The notes under the pieces were generated by a model, which saw only the letters and a list, made by a program, of their open reading frames with translations, was not told where the DNA came from and ran no database searches. A stretch of DNA of 64,000 nucleotides from Pagrus major (taxonomy: Eukaryota > Chordata > Actinopteri > Spariformes > Sparidae): positions 31,339,493-31,403,492 of the forward strand of contig NC_133223.1 of the NCBI RefSeq assembly GCF_040436345.1, in the 5' to 3' direction. Positions 23,151-35,050 of this stretch are shown piece by piece (the first letter of the stretch is position 1; the number at the start of each line of letters is the position of its first letter). A program made the translations under genes and the position numbers.

Positions 23151-24639
23151 ACAGCTGCAGAAAAAAAAAAAAAAACTCTCACACACTCTCGCTTTCTTTT
23201 TTAATCTTTTTTTTTTCTTCCTCCTTCTTTTCCCACTTTACTTGTTCCTTTCATCTTGCAAGCATTGTTTCTAGGCACAGTTTCTTGGCGCTGCTCCCGT
23301 CTTGTGTCCATGCCAACAAGGCAAGAAATAAAAGATAATGTCACACACTATGCACGGATATGGAAAAAGCAGAAAGTGCGCCATATGGAGCCGGGATGTG
23401 CTGTAGTGGAAATTATCATCACAAACTGTGTAACAAAGCAAACAACTGTTACTGTGTTTCATGTTCACATTCATTCATTTTCTTCCACTTGATGTGGCGC
23501 GGTGGCTGAGGAAGAAACAAATAGTCGTGCCTTCTGTTCTCTTTGGCATGTGCGTTGTATTTTTGCGTGGATGGGTTTTTGGACTGTGAACTGAGCACAT
23601 CGCAGCACCAATATACTTTTCTTTTCTTCTTGCTATATCATGCAGAGGCTGGAGAAAGAAAGCCCACAGCGCCTCGAGTAAAAAACCCTGCAATTGTATT
23701 TAGATGTATCGATTCGTATGTCCGACCAGCCTCTGTGTGAATTTTTTGGGGGCTGTTCATGGTCCAGTGGACATAATAGAATTGAAGGGAGAGAAGGTGC
23801 ACCGGCACAAAAAACCCATTTAAAAACAATTAGCATGTATCATTAGGCAGGATGAGAGGGAAAACACCTGAAAGAGGAACAGGAGGAGGAGGAGAGGCAT
23901 GAGGAAAAATGGAGAGGCAATGAGGATGATTTTCAGTCCAAGGACGTTCGTGTCAAGGAGTCCAGGTCTCCTGCTGGGCTGATGATCTCTGTAGTGCACT
24001 GATGTGAATCAAATGGCTGCTCTTTAAAGTATTAAATGATTTCATGATCCACTGTCATTACTGTAATATACTAATTGCTACTCTGTACAGTCCTTGTGGT
24101 AATAAAAATAACATTTGAAAAGGCAGAACACACCGAGCCTGAAACCATCAGCAGAATTAAAGCCGGGGTCGGTACGCCGTCAAATCTGACAATGTGATCC
24201 TTCTTTGAAGAAAAATAAATTGACAATTTACAGTGTTAGATTTTAGAAACCAGCAAGAGCAAGCTAAATTTTCAAGTATCCAACAGAACCGCACCACGGA
24301 GCCGCTCTTCCAAAAACACAGGAACACGGACTGCCTGACTACACAGTCCGACCCACAGCTCTACGGTACACAGCTGCCATAATTCACGTAGGAAACAAAC
24401 TGCTGAGGCGGCTGCAGGGTGACACCAAAAGACTGTTTCACAACGATCAGTATTTAATGTTTTATTAGGCTATAACTAATTAAAACTCTAATTCACGGGA
24501 CATTTAGGACTGTCAAGAATTGGGAAAAACTGCTTGTAGTTCGGGACATCTGGTCATCCAAACATTAGCAGCTGATGGAGTCTGTTTTCAGTCTCCAACT
24601 ACAGCATCTCAGTCACATGACAGAAAACACCTGATGTTA
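23151..24639. other. non-coding; pyrimidine-rich and purine-rich patches
   Basis: A15 at 23161-23175 is followed by a T/C-rich stretch to 23260. An AGG-rich purine patch lies at 23872-23935. No gene recognised. Confidence 0.5.
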
Positions 24640-24790
24640 AGGTAAGTAAAACAGTAAGTAAACTGTTGGGATAATCAAAGTACACAACTCAACAAAATAT
24701 AAAACAAAGGCTCCAGCCATTTGTAGACATTTTAATGCAGAATTCTTACATATTATATCTTTAAAAAAATTGCAGCTCTTCACCTTTAAA
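24640..24790 (-). repeat. dispersed repeat R1, minus-strand copy
   Basis: Read on the minus strand it gives ATATGTAAGAATTCTGCATT, then AAAATGTC, then TTTGTTTTATATTTTGTTGA, then GTTGTGTACTTTGATTATCC. This is the R1 body as at 60890-60990. Confidence 0.6.
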
Positions 24791-25962
24791 GACACTGTGA
24801 GCCCCAAACGCATCTTGAATCTGCTCAGAGCTGCAAATGAGTAACTCTCCGTGGATGCTATAGATATGGCAGCACGCGCAAACTGATTCGCAGAGTTCAA
24901 TACCAAGAAATATTTAACATGACACCAGTAAATTGCATTTTTCATACTCATGCATACAAACCGACCCGGGCCGAGGCAGGACCATTTTCAGGCGTATATG
25001 AGCTGGGTCGCAAAAATCAATGATCGCTCACGCTGATGCTAAGAAGAGTCGACTGAGACGGGATGCTGCAGAGGAATCATGCATAAATAACCAGGTTTAT
25101 ATGTTTCCATACAAACATCATCACGCACCAAGAGGAGAATCAAAAACAGGATACAGTCATTAATAAATGATTACACCTTGAAATTAGTGTGAAAGTAAGG
25201 ATGTCCAGATCCGACTTACACCAATAAACTCATTCAGATTCATAGATATCCATTAGAAATCCAAATGTTTGCTCGTTTAATGACGGCTGTCACACGCAGC
25301 CCTCTGTTACACACTGATAACACACCATTGTGAGCAAATGTGCCGCTGAGTCACGCAACATATTGAAACAGCGGTCAGCAGTTTCACAGAGCAGCTGTCC
25401 TGCAACTATTCCAGTCATGTTTGCAGCTCTACAGTGCTGCTGGTTAGATAATACTGAGGAGAGACATCCTCCCTGTGTGGAAACAGAGCCCAAAAGAAAT
25501 GCTCACTGGGACACTGCGACACTATGACTTAGTGTCTCATGATTACGATAAAGTTGAGTACCGTGACTACTCAACACCACTGGATCACTTTTATAATAGA
25601 CTCAAGTATCTACTGCTCACCGTTTATTTCATCAGACTGCAAAATGCCTCAGGAAAATTCATTTATTCAGTCACTCATGTTACGTCAGCTGCACCATTAA
25701 CCAGCCAATCGCCCCGTACAGCAGCAGGCATGTTTGTTGTCACCGATATAGAAAACATGTCTGCAGCTCAGATCTAATGATACCTCCAGCACAGTTAAAG
25801 AGGTGTAGCATATATTATATATATGCAGATTACACTGTTCTATACTCAGGGTCGACCAGTATGGCTTTATCACAGCTGATACAGATTATTAGAAATCAAG
25901 GAGACTGAAAACCGATATTTGCAGTAAAAATTAAATAATGTGTCAAAATTTCAAACAACCAG
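24791..25962. other. non-coding, nothing recognised
   Basis: No supported exon or repeat end. The frame at 25475-25777 has no domain. Confidence 0.5.
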
Positions 25963-26115
25963 TGATGAAATAAACCTAAAATAAGTACAATTTACCCAAG
26001 TACTGTTCTGAGGTACAACTTTGAGATACTTTACTTGAGTATTTTCATTTTCTGCTACTTTATACTTCCTTCCCACTACATTTTAACTAGTTACTTTGCA
26101 GATTCTGATTATTCG
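25963..26115 (+). repeat. dispersed repeat R2, copy 2
   Basis: CCCAAGTACTG, GAGGTACAACTTTGAG, ACTTTACTTGAGTATTTTCA and CTGCTACTTTATACTTCC follow the same order as 2294-2400. Confidence 0.6.
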
Positions 26116-26479
26116 GTGTTTATAGGCTGATAATCGCTACCTATTCTGTACTACTTGGTATAAACTGATATTATAAGGTATCCCTCAGATGACTGAATCC
26201 ATGCTCTGGGAGCTCTCTCAAAAAACTTAGATACACTGGAAACTCTTGACAGTAAGCAACCGGGTCACCAACCGGTCAGTAGACTTGTTAAATAGGACCG
26301 TGGATCTTTGCCTCCAGTAGGAAGTGCACAAAATTGGTAGCAGCCGTGGGCGGAATAATAAGAGCAAAGACATTTGTAAACAGAAGAGTCTTTACCACCA
26401 TTTACACCATATAAAGTGCCCGTCTCCTCCCAGACTGCAGATTACCTTGACCCAGCCCAACAGTACTGCAGTGTAGCAT

Positions 26480-26825
26480 AAATAAGTGTTAAATTATAGT
26501 GTTTGGTTAGTAACCCATGTCTCTGCTCCCCCTGCTCAGACATTAAAAAATAAAAGAAATTTTCTAATACATCAGGACAGAAAGCTCCATGAAGGCGGAC
26601 CTGCTTGTGAACACGCAGAGAGCAGGATCCACCTGTTATCGGTGGTGGAACAGGGAAAGCTACGAATTTCAAGCGATCCCGTTGACGGATTTTACTACCA
26701 AACAGGTCAAGCGATTAAAAACGCTTGAAAAAAAAAAGGAAAGGAGGCAAAAAGAGCTGCCTGGAAATAAAGAGAGGAGTTGTGCAAGTGCGGTGACGTA
26801 GAGAGGAGGGAGGGGATCGACCGAC
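26480..26825 (+). repeat. dispersed repeat R5, copy 1
   Basis: Shares ordered blocks with 44495-44790: AGTGTTTGGTT, AGCAGGATC, CTACCAAACAGG versus CTACCAAAACAGGC, AAAGAGCTGCCTG, and GTGACGTAGAGAGGAGGGAG at the end. The short open frames in it are not conserved between the copies. No protein recognised. Confidence 0.55.
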
Positions 26826-29800
26826 CGACTTCCGATCTAAAAGCGTTCCAGCGCGTCTCCTCGGAAAAACATGACAGAGCTGTTTAGGTCGGATCCAACA
26901 CCAGCTTCTAACGGTTGCACAAGATCAGCAGCAAAGGTTTCTTTTCTTTTTGTTATCAATTGTTTTTATCTCCAAAAAACCTGAAGCACTACACCAGATA
27001 TCACCCAATGAGATTTAAAAAAAAAGGTCAAGAAAGTTTCTAATATTCATTTTGTTGCAGACTCCATCACCTGGTGAAACACCTGACACAACAGTGAATG
27101 TTAGTGCTGATTTGAGCTCCTGGAGGAAGTGAGCACAACAACATGACTGCAGACATCATCCAGCAGCTGTGGAGCAACTCTGACCTCCTGCTGCGTACGT
27201 TCATGTTCACTTCCACCCTTCAGCTTCAGCTCCTCAGGCTGCTGCTGACTGACAGTGTTCATTGTGTTCGTGTCTGAAACAAATGAACCGGACTGAATTC
27301 ATTAAACCGTCTCTCCTCTGTTATGATGAGACTCCCCTGTTACACCTAGGGGACACCTTTGTTTAGCTAACTGCTCATACAGTGGCACTGAATAAAAGAT
27401 TACTTATTTGGGAAAATATTATAGCAGGGACACACACACACACACACGGGGACACACACTATGATTAATTATGATTCTTTGATGAGAAGTTCACCAGGAC
27501 ACACACCACTGGAGTGTCAAATTAAACTTATAATGAACAGCTATTTCTTGTGGATTTATGAAATCCTGAACCTTGATAAGGTCAATCCTGATACACTACA
27601 GTAAATTGCCATTTTCACCTGTCAAGTCATTACACCCGCGCTCATTTCTCCCAGGCATGACAGTGACACAAACCCACAACCCCATTAGACTACAAGCTTA
27701 TCGAAAAAAGGCAGAAAATAATCTCGCTTTTATAATTAAACGCAAAATGTATACTGTTATTCTGCAGGTCGAGCCGCGGTCAGGAAATAATGTGAAATAA
27801 ATGCATACAAACACGTCGTGTCGAAGGTATGCAGAGCACGGTCGCCCACGCAAACACACAAACACACACTCGAATGAAACACACAGGGAGCTACACACCT
27901 TTCCATTAACAGGAAATCACCCTGGGAGTTAGAGGTAATAGTATTTGAGGCAATAACAGTTTTAGCTAATGTAATCAGCTTTCTTTATGGTGCTTTGAGC
28001 TCGTGTGGGGTCCTGAGAACAAAATCATTTTCTCTTGGTGAGATGGTCTCTGGGTTTAATTCTGTAAAATGTGCTTTTTCTTTTGTTTCACACAAACGTG
28101 CTGCAGTAAATATGCTGTCCGGGTGTTACAGAGGTGTCCCGAGGGACAAAAAAACCTCAAAAAAAACATAATGAGAGCCTATAAATTATTTTTTTGCACA
28201 TCAAAGCTGCACTCCAGCCTTCACCGACACACCGAGCTTCAACTCAAATGACCTCGTAACATTTTGGTGCTGGCGGCGATATTGCTTTACAAATAATCAG
28301 TGTTGTGTTAAATGAAATACGTAGTTCCGGACCGATAGCCTTTTATATGGTAAATTAAATCTGCTACATACTGATATCCAAAATTACTTCACTGCATCAG
28401 CTTCTGGAGAGCCACATGAGAGAGGTGATCTTTGTGAGGAGAACAACCACCAGTACAACACAAAACTGTACACTCAGAGTACTGTTCACTTTCATTATTC
28501 ATCCTATAGGCTTGTTTTTCTGATTCTTCTAACAATAAAAAGACGTTGTAACGGTCATGCTGCTTTGGGAATGGTGACAATCGACCTATTCAGTAGTTTA
28601 GGTATGACGCTGTGTTATCTTCTCAACATACTTCCTGGGCCTGGCTGCAAAAGCCACACCACAGATCTCAGCCTCGACTGCTTCTCCTCTCTGATCCACT
28701 GGTGTAAGCTTCAGGTACATCACAGCTCTGCCGGTTGTGTCACTTCCGTCTGAGATTGTGATTACCTATAGCTTCCTTCTCCAATCAGCAGGTTCGAGGC
28801 TCCTGTGGGAATTTAATCCGTCCAAGCTGCACAAACTCCTTAAAACAGCTGAGTGGGTCAAAAAAGTCCAGCTACTTTGGTCCCTGATGCCAACAGCTTT
28901 GTTGTCTTCATTCCTCGTTTGGTTTGGAAGCATCAAGGTCCAACTGATCTCCACTACTATTTCTGTTCTCAGGAGTTCTGCAGCAGGTCCTCTCCTCCCA
29001 CTCTGCCCTGACCCGACTTCAACTTTGTGAAATATACTATTGCACCTCTTTCCTTGTGCGACAGAATTAATTGCCTTCGGTGAAATGTCTTTGCCAAGTG
29101 ACCCCGGATTGCAGAGAGTCTTCAAAGAGCCTCAACATCACATTATTTCTTTTTCCATCAGCGGCTGAATCTCAAAAGTGGCCTTTAAAAACCGGGGCCT
29201 CGTCTCAGGCGGCACAGAGATCATTCTAACAATCGCTTCATTTTCCGTCTTCACTGGTGTGTGTGCTTTAAGTTTTCACAGTTCAACTTCAAAAAGGATC
29301 TCTGAAGGCCTCATAAAAATTCGGCTTGATTTCAGGATAACGCATCGCTAAGAGTGAATTAAGTTTTGTTAAGTGTCCAGACGAGAAGCTTTTTCTCCTG
29401 ACACAGTGCTCCACATCCAGACACGTCTTATTATTACCTAATAAACCATAAATAACCATTTATCGTGTTTCTGTATTTCATTTACCGCATGCATGACGTG
29501 TTGTCAAAGCTTTGAAGGTCGTTTCTTCCTTTGGCTGTATCTTAGCCAAGACTTGCAGAATCAGTGTTGCCAGATATACGATAATTGTACAATCAATAAA
29601 AGCCACAATGCACAATAATTTGCCATTTTTTGACACGTCTTTCCTATCATGATGAACGTGATTCGCGAGCACAGCCATCGCTTCACCTGGAGGTGGAGTT
29701 TGATGCTGATGATCCAGTCGTACCATCTTGTAATTTAATTTTGTAATACAGGCCTTACAACGTTGTTAGACTGATGGATTTATGGACACCCCCTTCCATG

Positions 29801-30110
29801 CATCATGAGCTGTATTTTAATTGTCTGATCCATGGGAACATCAGCGTGCCTTAAAAAACAATGTGGGTGGATTTTTAGGTGTGTCAAAGTTAGTTTAAAT
29901 ACATGTTAGTGCGTTAGTCCTGACAGTTTAATCAGTGGTGAGGTCATCACATGTGACGCATGTTAAGTATCTGGGGAAAAAAGCAAGTTAACAGGCTCAT
30001 GAAACGTTTTTAACCTGAATAATTTATATAAAATATCAGGCATCAGTTTTCTTCATCTGCTGCAAAGCTTTTTGTAGATACGAGGATCTTCCTCCATCTG
30101 TCTTTACTGC
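26826..30110. other. non-coding, nothing firm
   Basis: A short CA run is at 27430-27447. The region 28600-29125 has overlapping frames on both strands without a recognisable domain. Nothing supported as a gene. Confidence 0.45.
27430..27447. repeat. short (AC)9 microsatellite
   Basis: Uninterrupted AC dinucleotides between GGG flanks. Confidence 0.9.
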
Positions 30111-30320
30111 GTGACAGCTCGGTCACAGGCAGGTGTGACGACACTCAAGCCTGTGTACTCACTCTGTCAACAAATCCTTAAAGTATTAGATAAAAAGCCA
30201 CAAGATTATCGTCACTGCAACATTCAAAATAATATAATGTTCTCAACTTTGATAACTTCTTATTTTACTCAGATGTTTAAAATTATTCATAATCTTGCAC
30301 CCTGTCCTGTGTAGCCCAAC
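30111..30320 (+). mobile_element. decayed LINE reverse-transcriptase tail fragment
   Basis: The frame reads LKPVYSLCQQILKVLDKKPQ, then DYRHCNI, FTQMFKIIHNLAPCPV. This resembles the ILKVLDKKP-(x)-YHHC-(x)-VYKILHGLAPPPL region near the C-terminus of fish non-LTR reverse transcriptases. Only about 68 codons survive and no catalytic motif is present. The clade is uncertain. Confidence 0.5.
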
Positions 30321-30394
30321 TCAGCTGTGGCAGAGCTGGTAGGTCTAGAGCATCCACTAGAGGTGATGCACATGCATTATCAGATCTTGCACTG

Positions 30395-30560
30395 ATGGTT
30401 GAATTGTGTTATTTGTTAAGGAGTCTTATGGCCTCAGGAATAAAAGCTGTTCCCTCAGTCTGTTGGTATGTGCTCTCAGTGTATCAACTCCTTCAGGGCA
30501 GTAGGGAGAAACATCAGGTCCTTGATAACCCTTGGGGACTTGGTCATGGTGACTCCTCCT
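30395..30560 (+). repeat. right-part fragment of an interspersed teleost repeat
   Basis: AGTCTTATGGCCTCAGGAAT, AAAGCTGTTCCCTCAGTCTG and AGGGCAGTAGGGAGAAAC follow the order of a recurrent fish repeat whose left end type is seen at 59868-59955. Recalled, not searched. Confidence 0.4.
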
Positions 30561-30659
30561 CTTTCACAGTTCCACCTCGCAGCACCAACATCATCATCCC
30601 AAAGTCATGTGTGGAAGAGGACTTTTTGCTCCCATTGGTCAATGTTTAAAACACTTTGA

Positions 30660-31090
30660 GGAAGGCAGAAAAATTCTGGCATACTCGTCCCGGTATACAA
30701 GCACCAGGGGAGACTCGATTTATTGACAGAAGTATGACCGACTCCACCACGGTAGGTGGCGATATGCACCGTGTCAGCTAGTTACAACTGGACCTTCGTC
30801 CGGTTGACCGGTATGTCACATACCAAACGAGTTAAGAAGTGGCAAACGGGCTGCACAGAGTGAAAACGTGGATGACTTTTCGGCGCTTTACATTTCGTAC
30901 GTACTCTACGCTTTACTTTTAGTACAAATGAGATGCACGCCTCCTGTTATGGATTTACGACTTCCGGGTCAATGCCCGGCGCGGGGACTGTGGTGCATGG
31001 GCAGAACGCCGAGTTTCAGGTCCGACTGAGGCGTATACATGAAAGAGTAAGTCACCTTCCAACCGCATTATCTGGGTGTGTTAGTCCGAC
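30660..31090. other. CpG-dense block
   Basis: By eye about 30 CpG dinucleotides fall in about 400 bp, far more than in the flanks, including CCCGGCGCGGGG and TTCGTCCGGTTGACCGG. Repeated GTCCGACT words at 31020-31095 hint at a repeat origin. No open frame or splice signal argues for a coding exon. It may be a small CpG island or a young, little-mutated repeat. Confidence 0.45.
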
Positions 31091-34000
31091 TTTGAGAAAT
31101 TCAATTTAGTACGATTTAAGTTGAACTAACACAATAGTTGGACTTTTTCCAACATCATGTAAACATAGTGACTGATGAGTGAGGTGGGAACAGGTGTGCA
31201 GGAGGTCAGGTGAAAAGGTGTTACTGGAGAGTGAAATCAATATGGACACAACGTCTGAGGATGGTGGGTTTGGATAATCACCGTTGTTTATGATAATGGG
31301 AGCTTTTTCACTGACTTTGTTTACTTGAATTCAAATGAATCCACCATCAAAAGCACCTGCTGTTTACATCAAAGCCTATTTTGATGAAAGCTATACCGTA
31401 CTGAATGAGAAAGGATAAACACAAGCTCTGCGTTAATGGACTGTGAATCGGTCCCAGGATTATTTGGAGTCAGGAGAGGTGATGTTTGAGGAGTTGAAAG
31501 GAGCAGCAGCAGCATCGTATGGAGGAGAAGCAGTGGGGAGGAATCATATCTTCTTTTAAATCTACAGAAACACAGTCAAATAATCACAAAGATCAAAATG
31601 AACCATTGGACGAGCTTCACGCAATCAGACTTTTAAAAACTTTCTAAAAACATCCTGTTCTCTGACACTCGCCCAAAAAATTAAATCTTCCAGGAGGCTC
31701 AATAATAGTTGTTCTAGTTTAAAGAGTTCATCATTCTGCTTTCCTGTCTCCTTAAATAAGAAGTAACATGCTCATGATGAGATGAAGAACCATATAATCA
31801 CATCAAATGGACTCGGCTGTAGCTTTGTAGCTCATCCTTGAAGAATAGAGCTCGGCGCTGCTCGCCTCCATTTGTTCACGCTATTTTGGCCGTGATGCTT
31901 TAAATCATTATTCCAGTGCAGTATGAAAGAGGGAGTGCAGTGGATGACAAGCTCTGATCTAAGAGACTTTCCAGCAGAGTGGTATGGACACTGAATGCTT
32001 TATTAGTGTGAGGGGCTCCACGGAGGCTCGTGGGAGAGATGCAACTCTTTTTTGGGTTAATTGAACACAGTGGTTCCTGTTTTTCAATTTCATACTGGTC
32101 AGTGGGTATAGAGGGTTTATTTCTCGGCTTTTAAAAACACCCTTTTTGCCTTGATGTGGTCATACAGCGATCCTCCAACACCAAATTCATCAGAGCAGAC
32201 TTTTATCTTTGCGTCTTGTTGTGAGGAAGCTGCAAAAAAACACACAGGTTATCCTCACCAGACAAAGGACCATATAGGTCGACTCTGAGAGAAGCTTATC
32301 ACGACCCTTATTTACATTTTTTGTTCAGTCAGGACTTCTGTTGGCAGTAGTAGTCAGTATGGCAGTAACGGAGGAAGCCAGAAAAAGTAGGCTAGTATAA
32401 AGAGCTACAAAGTCCGCAAAGGGAAAGGTTGGGGAGGGATGGGTCGGGTCCAGAAAGCACTGGACTGTCTCCTCTGTTCGTGAAAGCTAAAGTCAACGGG
32501 GAGGTATTTTAACTTACTAACAAAGTGAAGATGCGCTCTTAACTGACGTAGCGTAGTTAATTGAAGCAAAACCCCAATGTTTGCCAAAACATTAGCCGAG
32601 GATGCGAACCAACGGTAGTAATCTAACAGTACTTCCCACACCAATTAGATAAGATGAGATAAAAAACAGGACAAAAACAAGATAAAAAAGAAAATACACA
32701 ATAAAATGATAGAAATACAGAATGAAAAAACAAGCTAACTAAGCCTGCAATAATTTGTGGGTGGAAAGAAAGTTAGCTGCTCTGTCTTCCTGTTTCTTCC
32801 CCTCTGTTTTGGCCCCTCCCTCCTGAATACCCAGTCTGCTCTGATTGGTCAGCTCACACACGCCTGAGCCAGCAACGGCTTACAACAACAGAGCAGCTGC
32901 GTTAAATCAATTCTTACGTGCCAAACTAGCTGTAAATGTGTGACATGGTGACATAGTGTGATGTCACACTGTCACGGCGGGACTACTGACGAGGCGTTCA
33001 GGAGCAGTGTTTTCTGTGGGAGAGGGGAGCTTCTGTTGGTGCAGATGATCAGAAGTCTGTTTTTGTTCTCTTTTGTATCGTGACAAAGTTAAAGAAGGCA
33101 AAGTATGTGTACTTCCCCTCGGTCGTCTGTGATATATATTCACTGTGTGTATGAAAGAGTTTTTTTGTTTGAAATGAAACGTCTCCTCTCCTGCTGCCGT
33201 TGGGACGGACTTCATTCTGTGTATAATTGATTAAATAAAAGTCTGCCTTGCCTAAGAGTGCTGCTGTGTTAGTTGTGCCTTGTTGCAGACATTCAGAAAC
33301 TACACTCTGGTCTAACAAACTGTTTTTTCCGCTGCATCACGATGCTCGTCAGATCCACAACGTGATTTTGGAAGACACGTACTCTCCATGCAATGAACAA
33401 ACATGTAAAATGAGTCTCATTATGAAATATTTCCACTGAGCTCTTTGTGAGCTGAGTGCAAAATGAATAATATGCCAACATCTTCATATAGTCTCACATG
33501 TTGTGATCGTAGATTAAATATACTGTGTCATCACTTTTCTCCCCTGTTGGCCCTCCTGTAATAAATTACGGTTTTATTGCTGCCTTCATATTTCTATCGC
33601 TCCCGTTTGAATTTCCCACACGTTTCCAAACGCCAAGATAATAGTGAGAAATGAGGAAAAGCTTCATTTTCACAGCAATAACCATTTTACACAGGCAATA
33701 ATGGTCCAACTGCACACTTACCATATTTGCATATGTACTTTTATTGACTCCTGCTGTCTTTATTCGCACCGCAACAGGAACATTAAAACAATTTTCTACT
33801 ATTAAGTTGGTGTTTTTCTTCCCTCCTGTGTGTTCTGTGTACGTTTTACTGCAGAGACAATTTTCCTTTCCCATGAAAATGTGATTAAACAGACACATAG
33901 ATGATTTTCTAAACCTGAATCTTATTCGAGAAAGTGAAAAAAGTTACGTGATGAGAAAGAGCTCAATTTTGTGAAACCCCATGTAAAAAAAAACGAATCC

Positions 34001-34739
34001 TAGATTTACCTCCATGTATTATTAAACAAAAATCCAATTTTACATAATTGGATTTGAAGTGTTTGCTGTTGTAATTGCAATCGTTGGTATCCCTCACAGG
34101 GTCTATGTACGAGCACGCAGGCATGTGAATTCCTGTGACATTAAATTAACTGTAAAGCAAACAAGAAGCTATGAGAAGAAGTAAACAGTGCAGCCTGTCA
34201 CGACCCGCTGGGGTTTGCAGGGAGCGCTCGGGATGATCAGAGGCTGGTCCTACTGAACACGAACCAAAACCCCACCGGAGAGACCTGCAGGACATCTTGG
34301 TTTGTGTTTGTCTCAAAGAAATCTGTGCCAGACTCCTGGTGACATTCGTGGGCAATGTTTGGCAGCTAACAGGGTCTGAAAACCAGAAGTCTGAGAATCA
34401 CTGGAGGGTGAACCCATACGCCGTACACTCATTACTGTTAGCTTCTGATAGTCCAGCATCAACTCGATGAAGGCTGGCAGCTCTTTAATGAACAGTATAA
34501 CTGGACATCTGTGATGCAAATTGTTTGTTAGCCTGAATTAATGTTACACGGAAGTACAAACTCATTCTGATCGTCTGTAAGTCGACATGAGAGTCACACA
34601 TGAGCTCCACTGAAAACATGTGTAAAATATTGACAGTAGACTGAATTTATATTATTCTGTATCTCCGTCATCATTGATAATGCATAAAATTAAGCTATTA
34701 TTGATGTATGGTTGGTGCATGAGGGCGATTCATCACTAT
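31091..34739. other. non-coding, nothing firm
   Basis: Part of 32330-32660 has the feel of an old interspersed repeat (AGACAGTCCAG and CGTGAAAGCTAAAG words), but I cannot place its ends. The AT-rich 33540-33800 block carries an ATTTGCATATG word. A small 10-bp hairpin is at 34030-34055. No gene recognised. Confidence 0.4.
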
Positions 34740-35050
34740 AATTCAATAATTCAGAATTCAGCTGCCGTGGTTCTCACCCGCACCATCACCTCCACCCTCA
34801 TTCAACGTCATTAGCTCCCCATTAAATCTTGCATCAACTACAAAATCCTTCTTCTGACTTACAAACTCCTCCATGCCCTCGCCCCCCCGGTACCTTACCG
34901 ACCTCCTCCAGCCCCGTGCACCATCGTGGCTTCCTCTCCAGTCCTCACACCGACCCGGCTGCGAACTTTAGGAGACAGAGCCGCGCCGGCGATGGACCTG
35001 CTCCAGAGTAGGGCCAAGCTGCGGCCGGCCCACCTCCAAGCGGGCCAACC
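34740..35050 (+). mobile_element. decayed L2-like LINE reverse-transcriptase fragment
   Basis: Across frameshifts the sequence reads IQNSAAVVLTRT, then INYKILLLTYKLLHALAP, then YLTDLLQP, then a GDRA-like segment (LRRQSRAGD). This order (QNSAARVLTRT, INYKILLLTYK, YLTDLL) is that of the reverse-transcriptase C-terminal region of L2-type LINEs in fish. At least two frameshifts make it inactive. Confidence 0.6.

Noticed and set aside
23480..23520. tRNA A-box-like word (GGCGCGGTGGCTGAGG) suggesting a tRNA or SINE head
   Set aside because: No B-box at the right distance, no cloverleaf and no SINE body downstream.
28565..29125. Overlapping frames on both strands resembling a small gene
   Set aside because: No frame shows a known domain and none is bounded by splice sites. 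It could be an unplaced old repeat, but I could not tie it to a family.
33220..33260. AAATAAAAGTCTGCCTTGCC, resembling the LINE 3' tail seen at 51.75 kb
   Set aside because: No reverse-transcriptase or LINE 3' UTR sequence upstream; the match is too short.
34030..34055. 10-bp inverted repeat AAATCCAATT / AATTGGATTT with a 6-nt loop
   Set aside because: Short AT-rich palindromes of this size are expected by chance in 64 kb.
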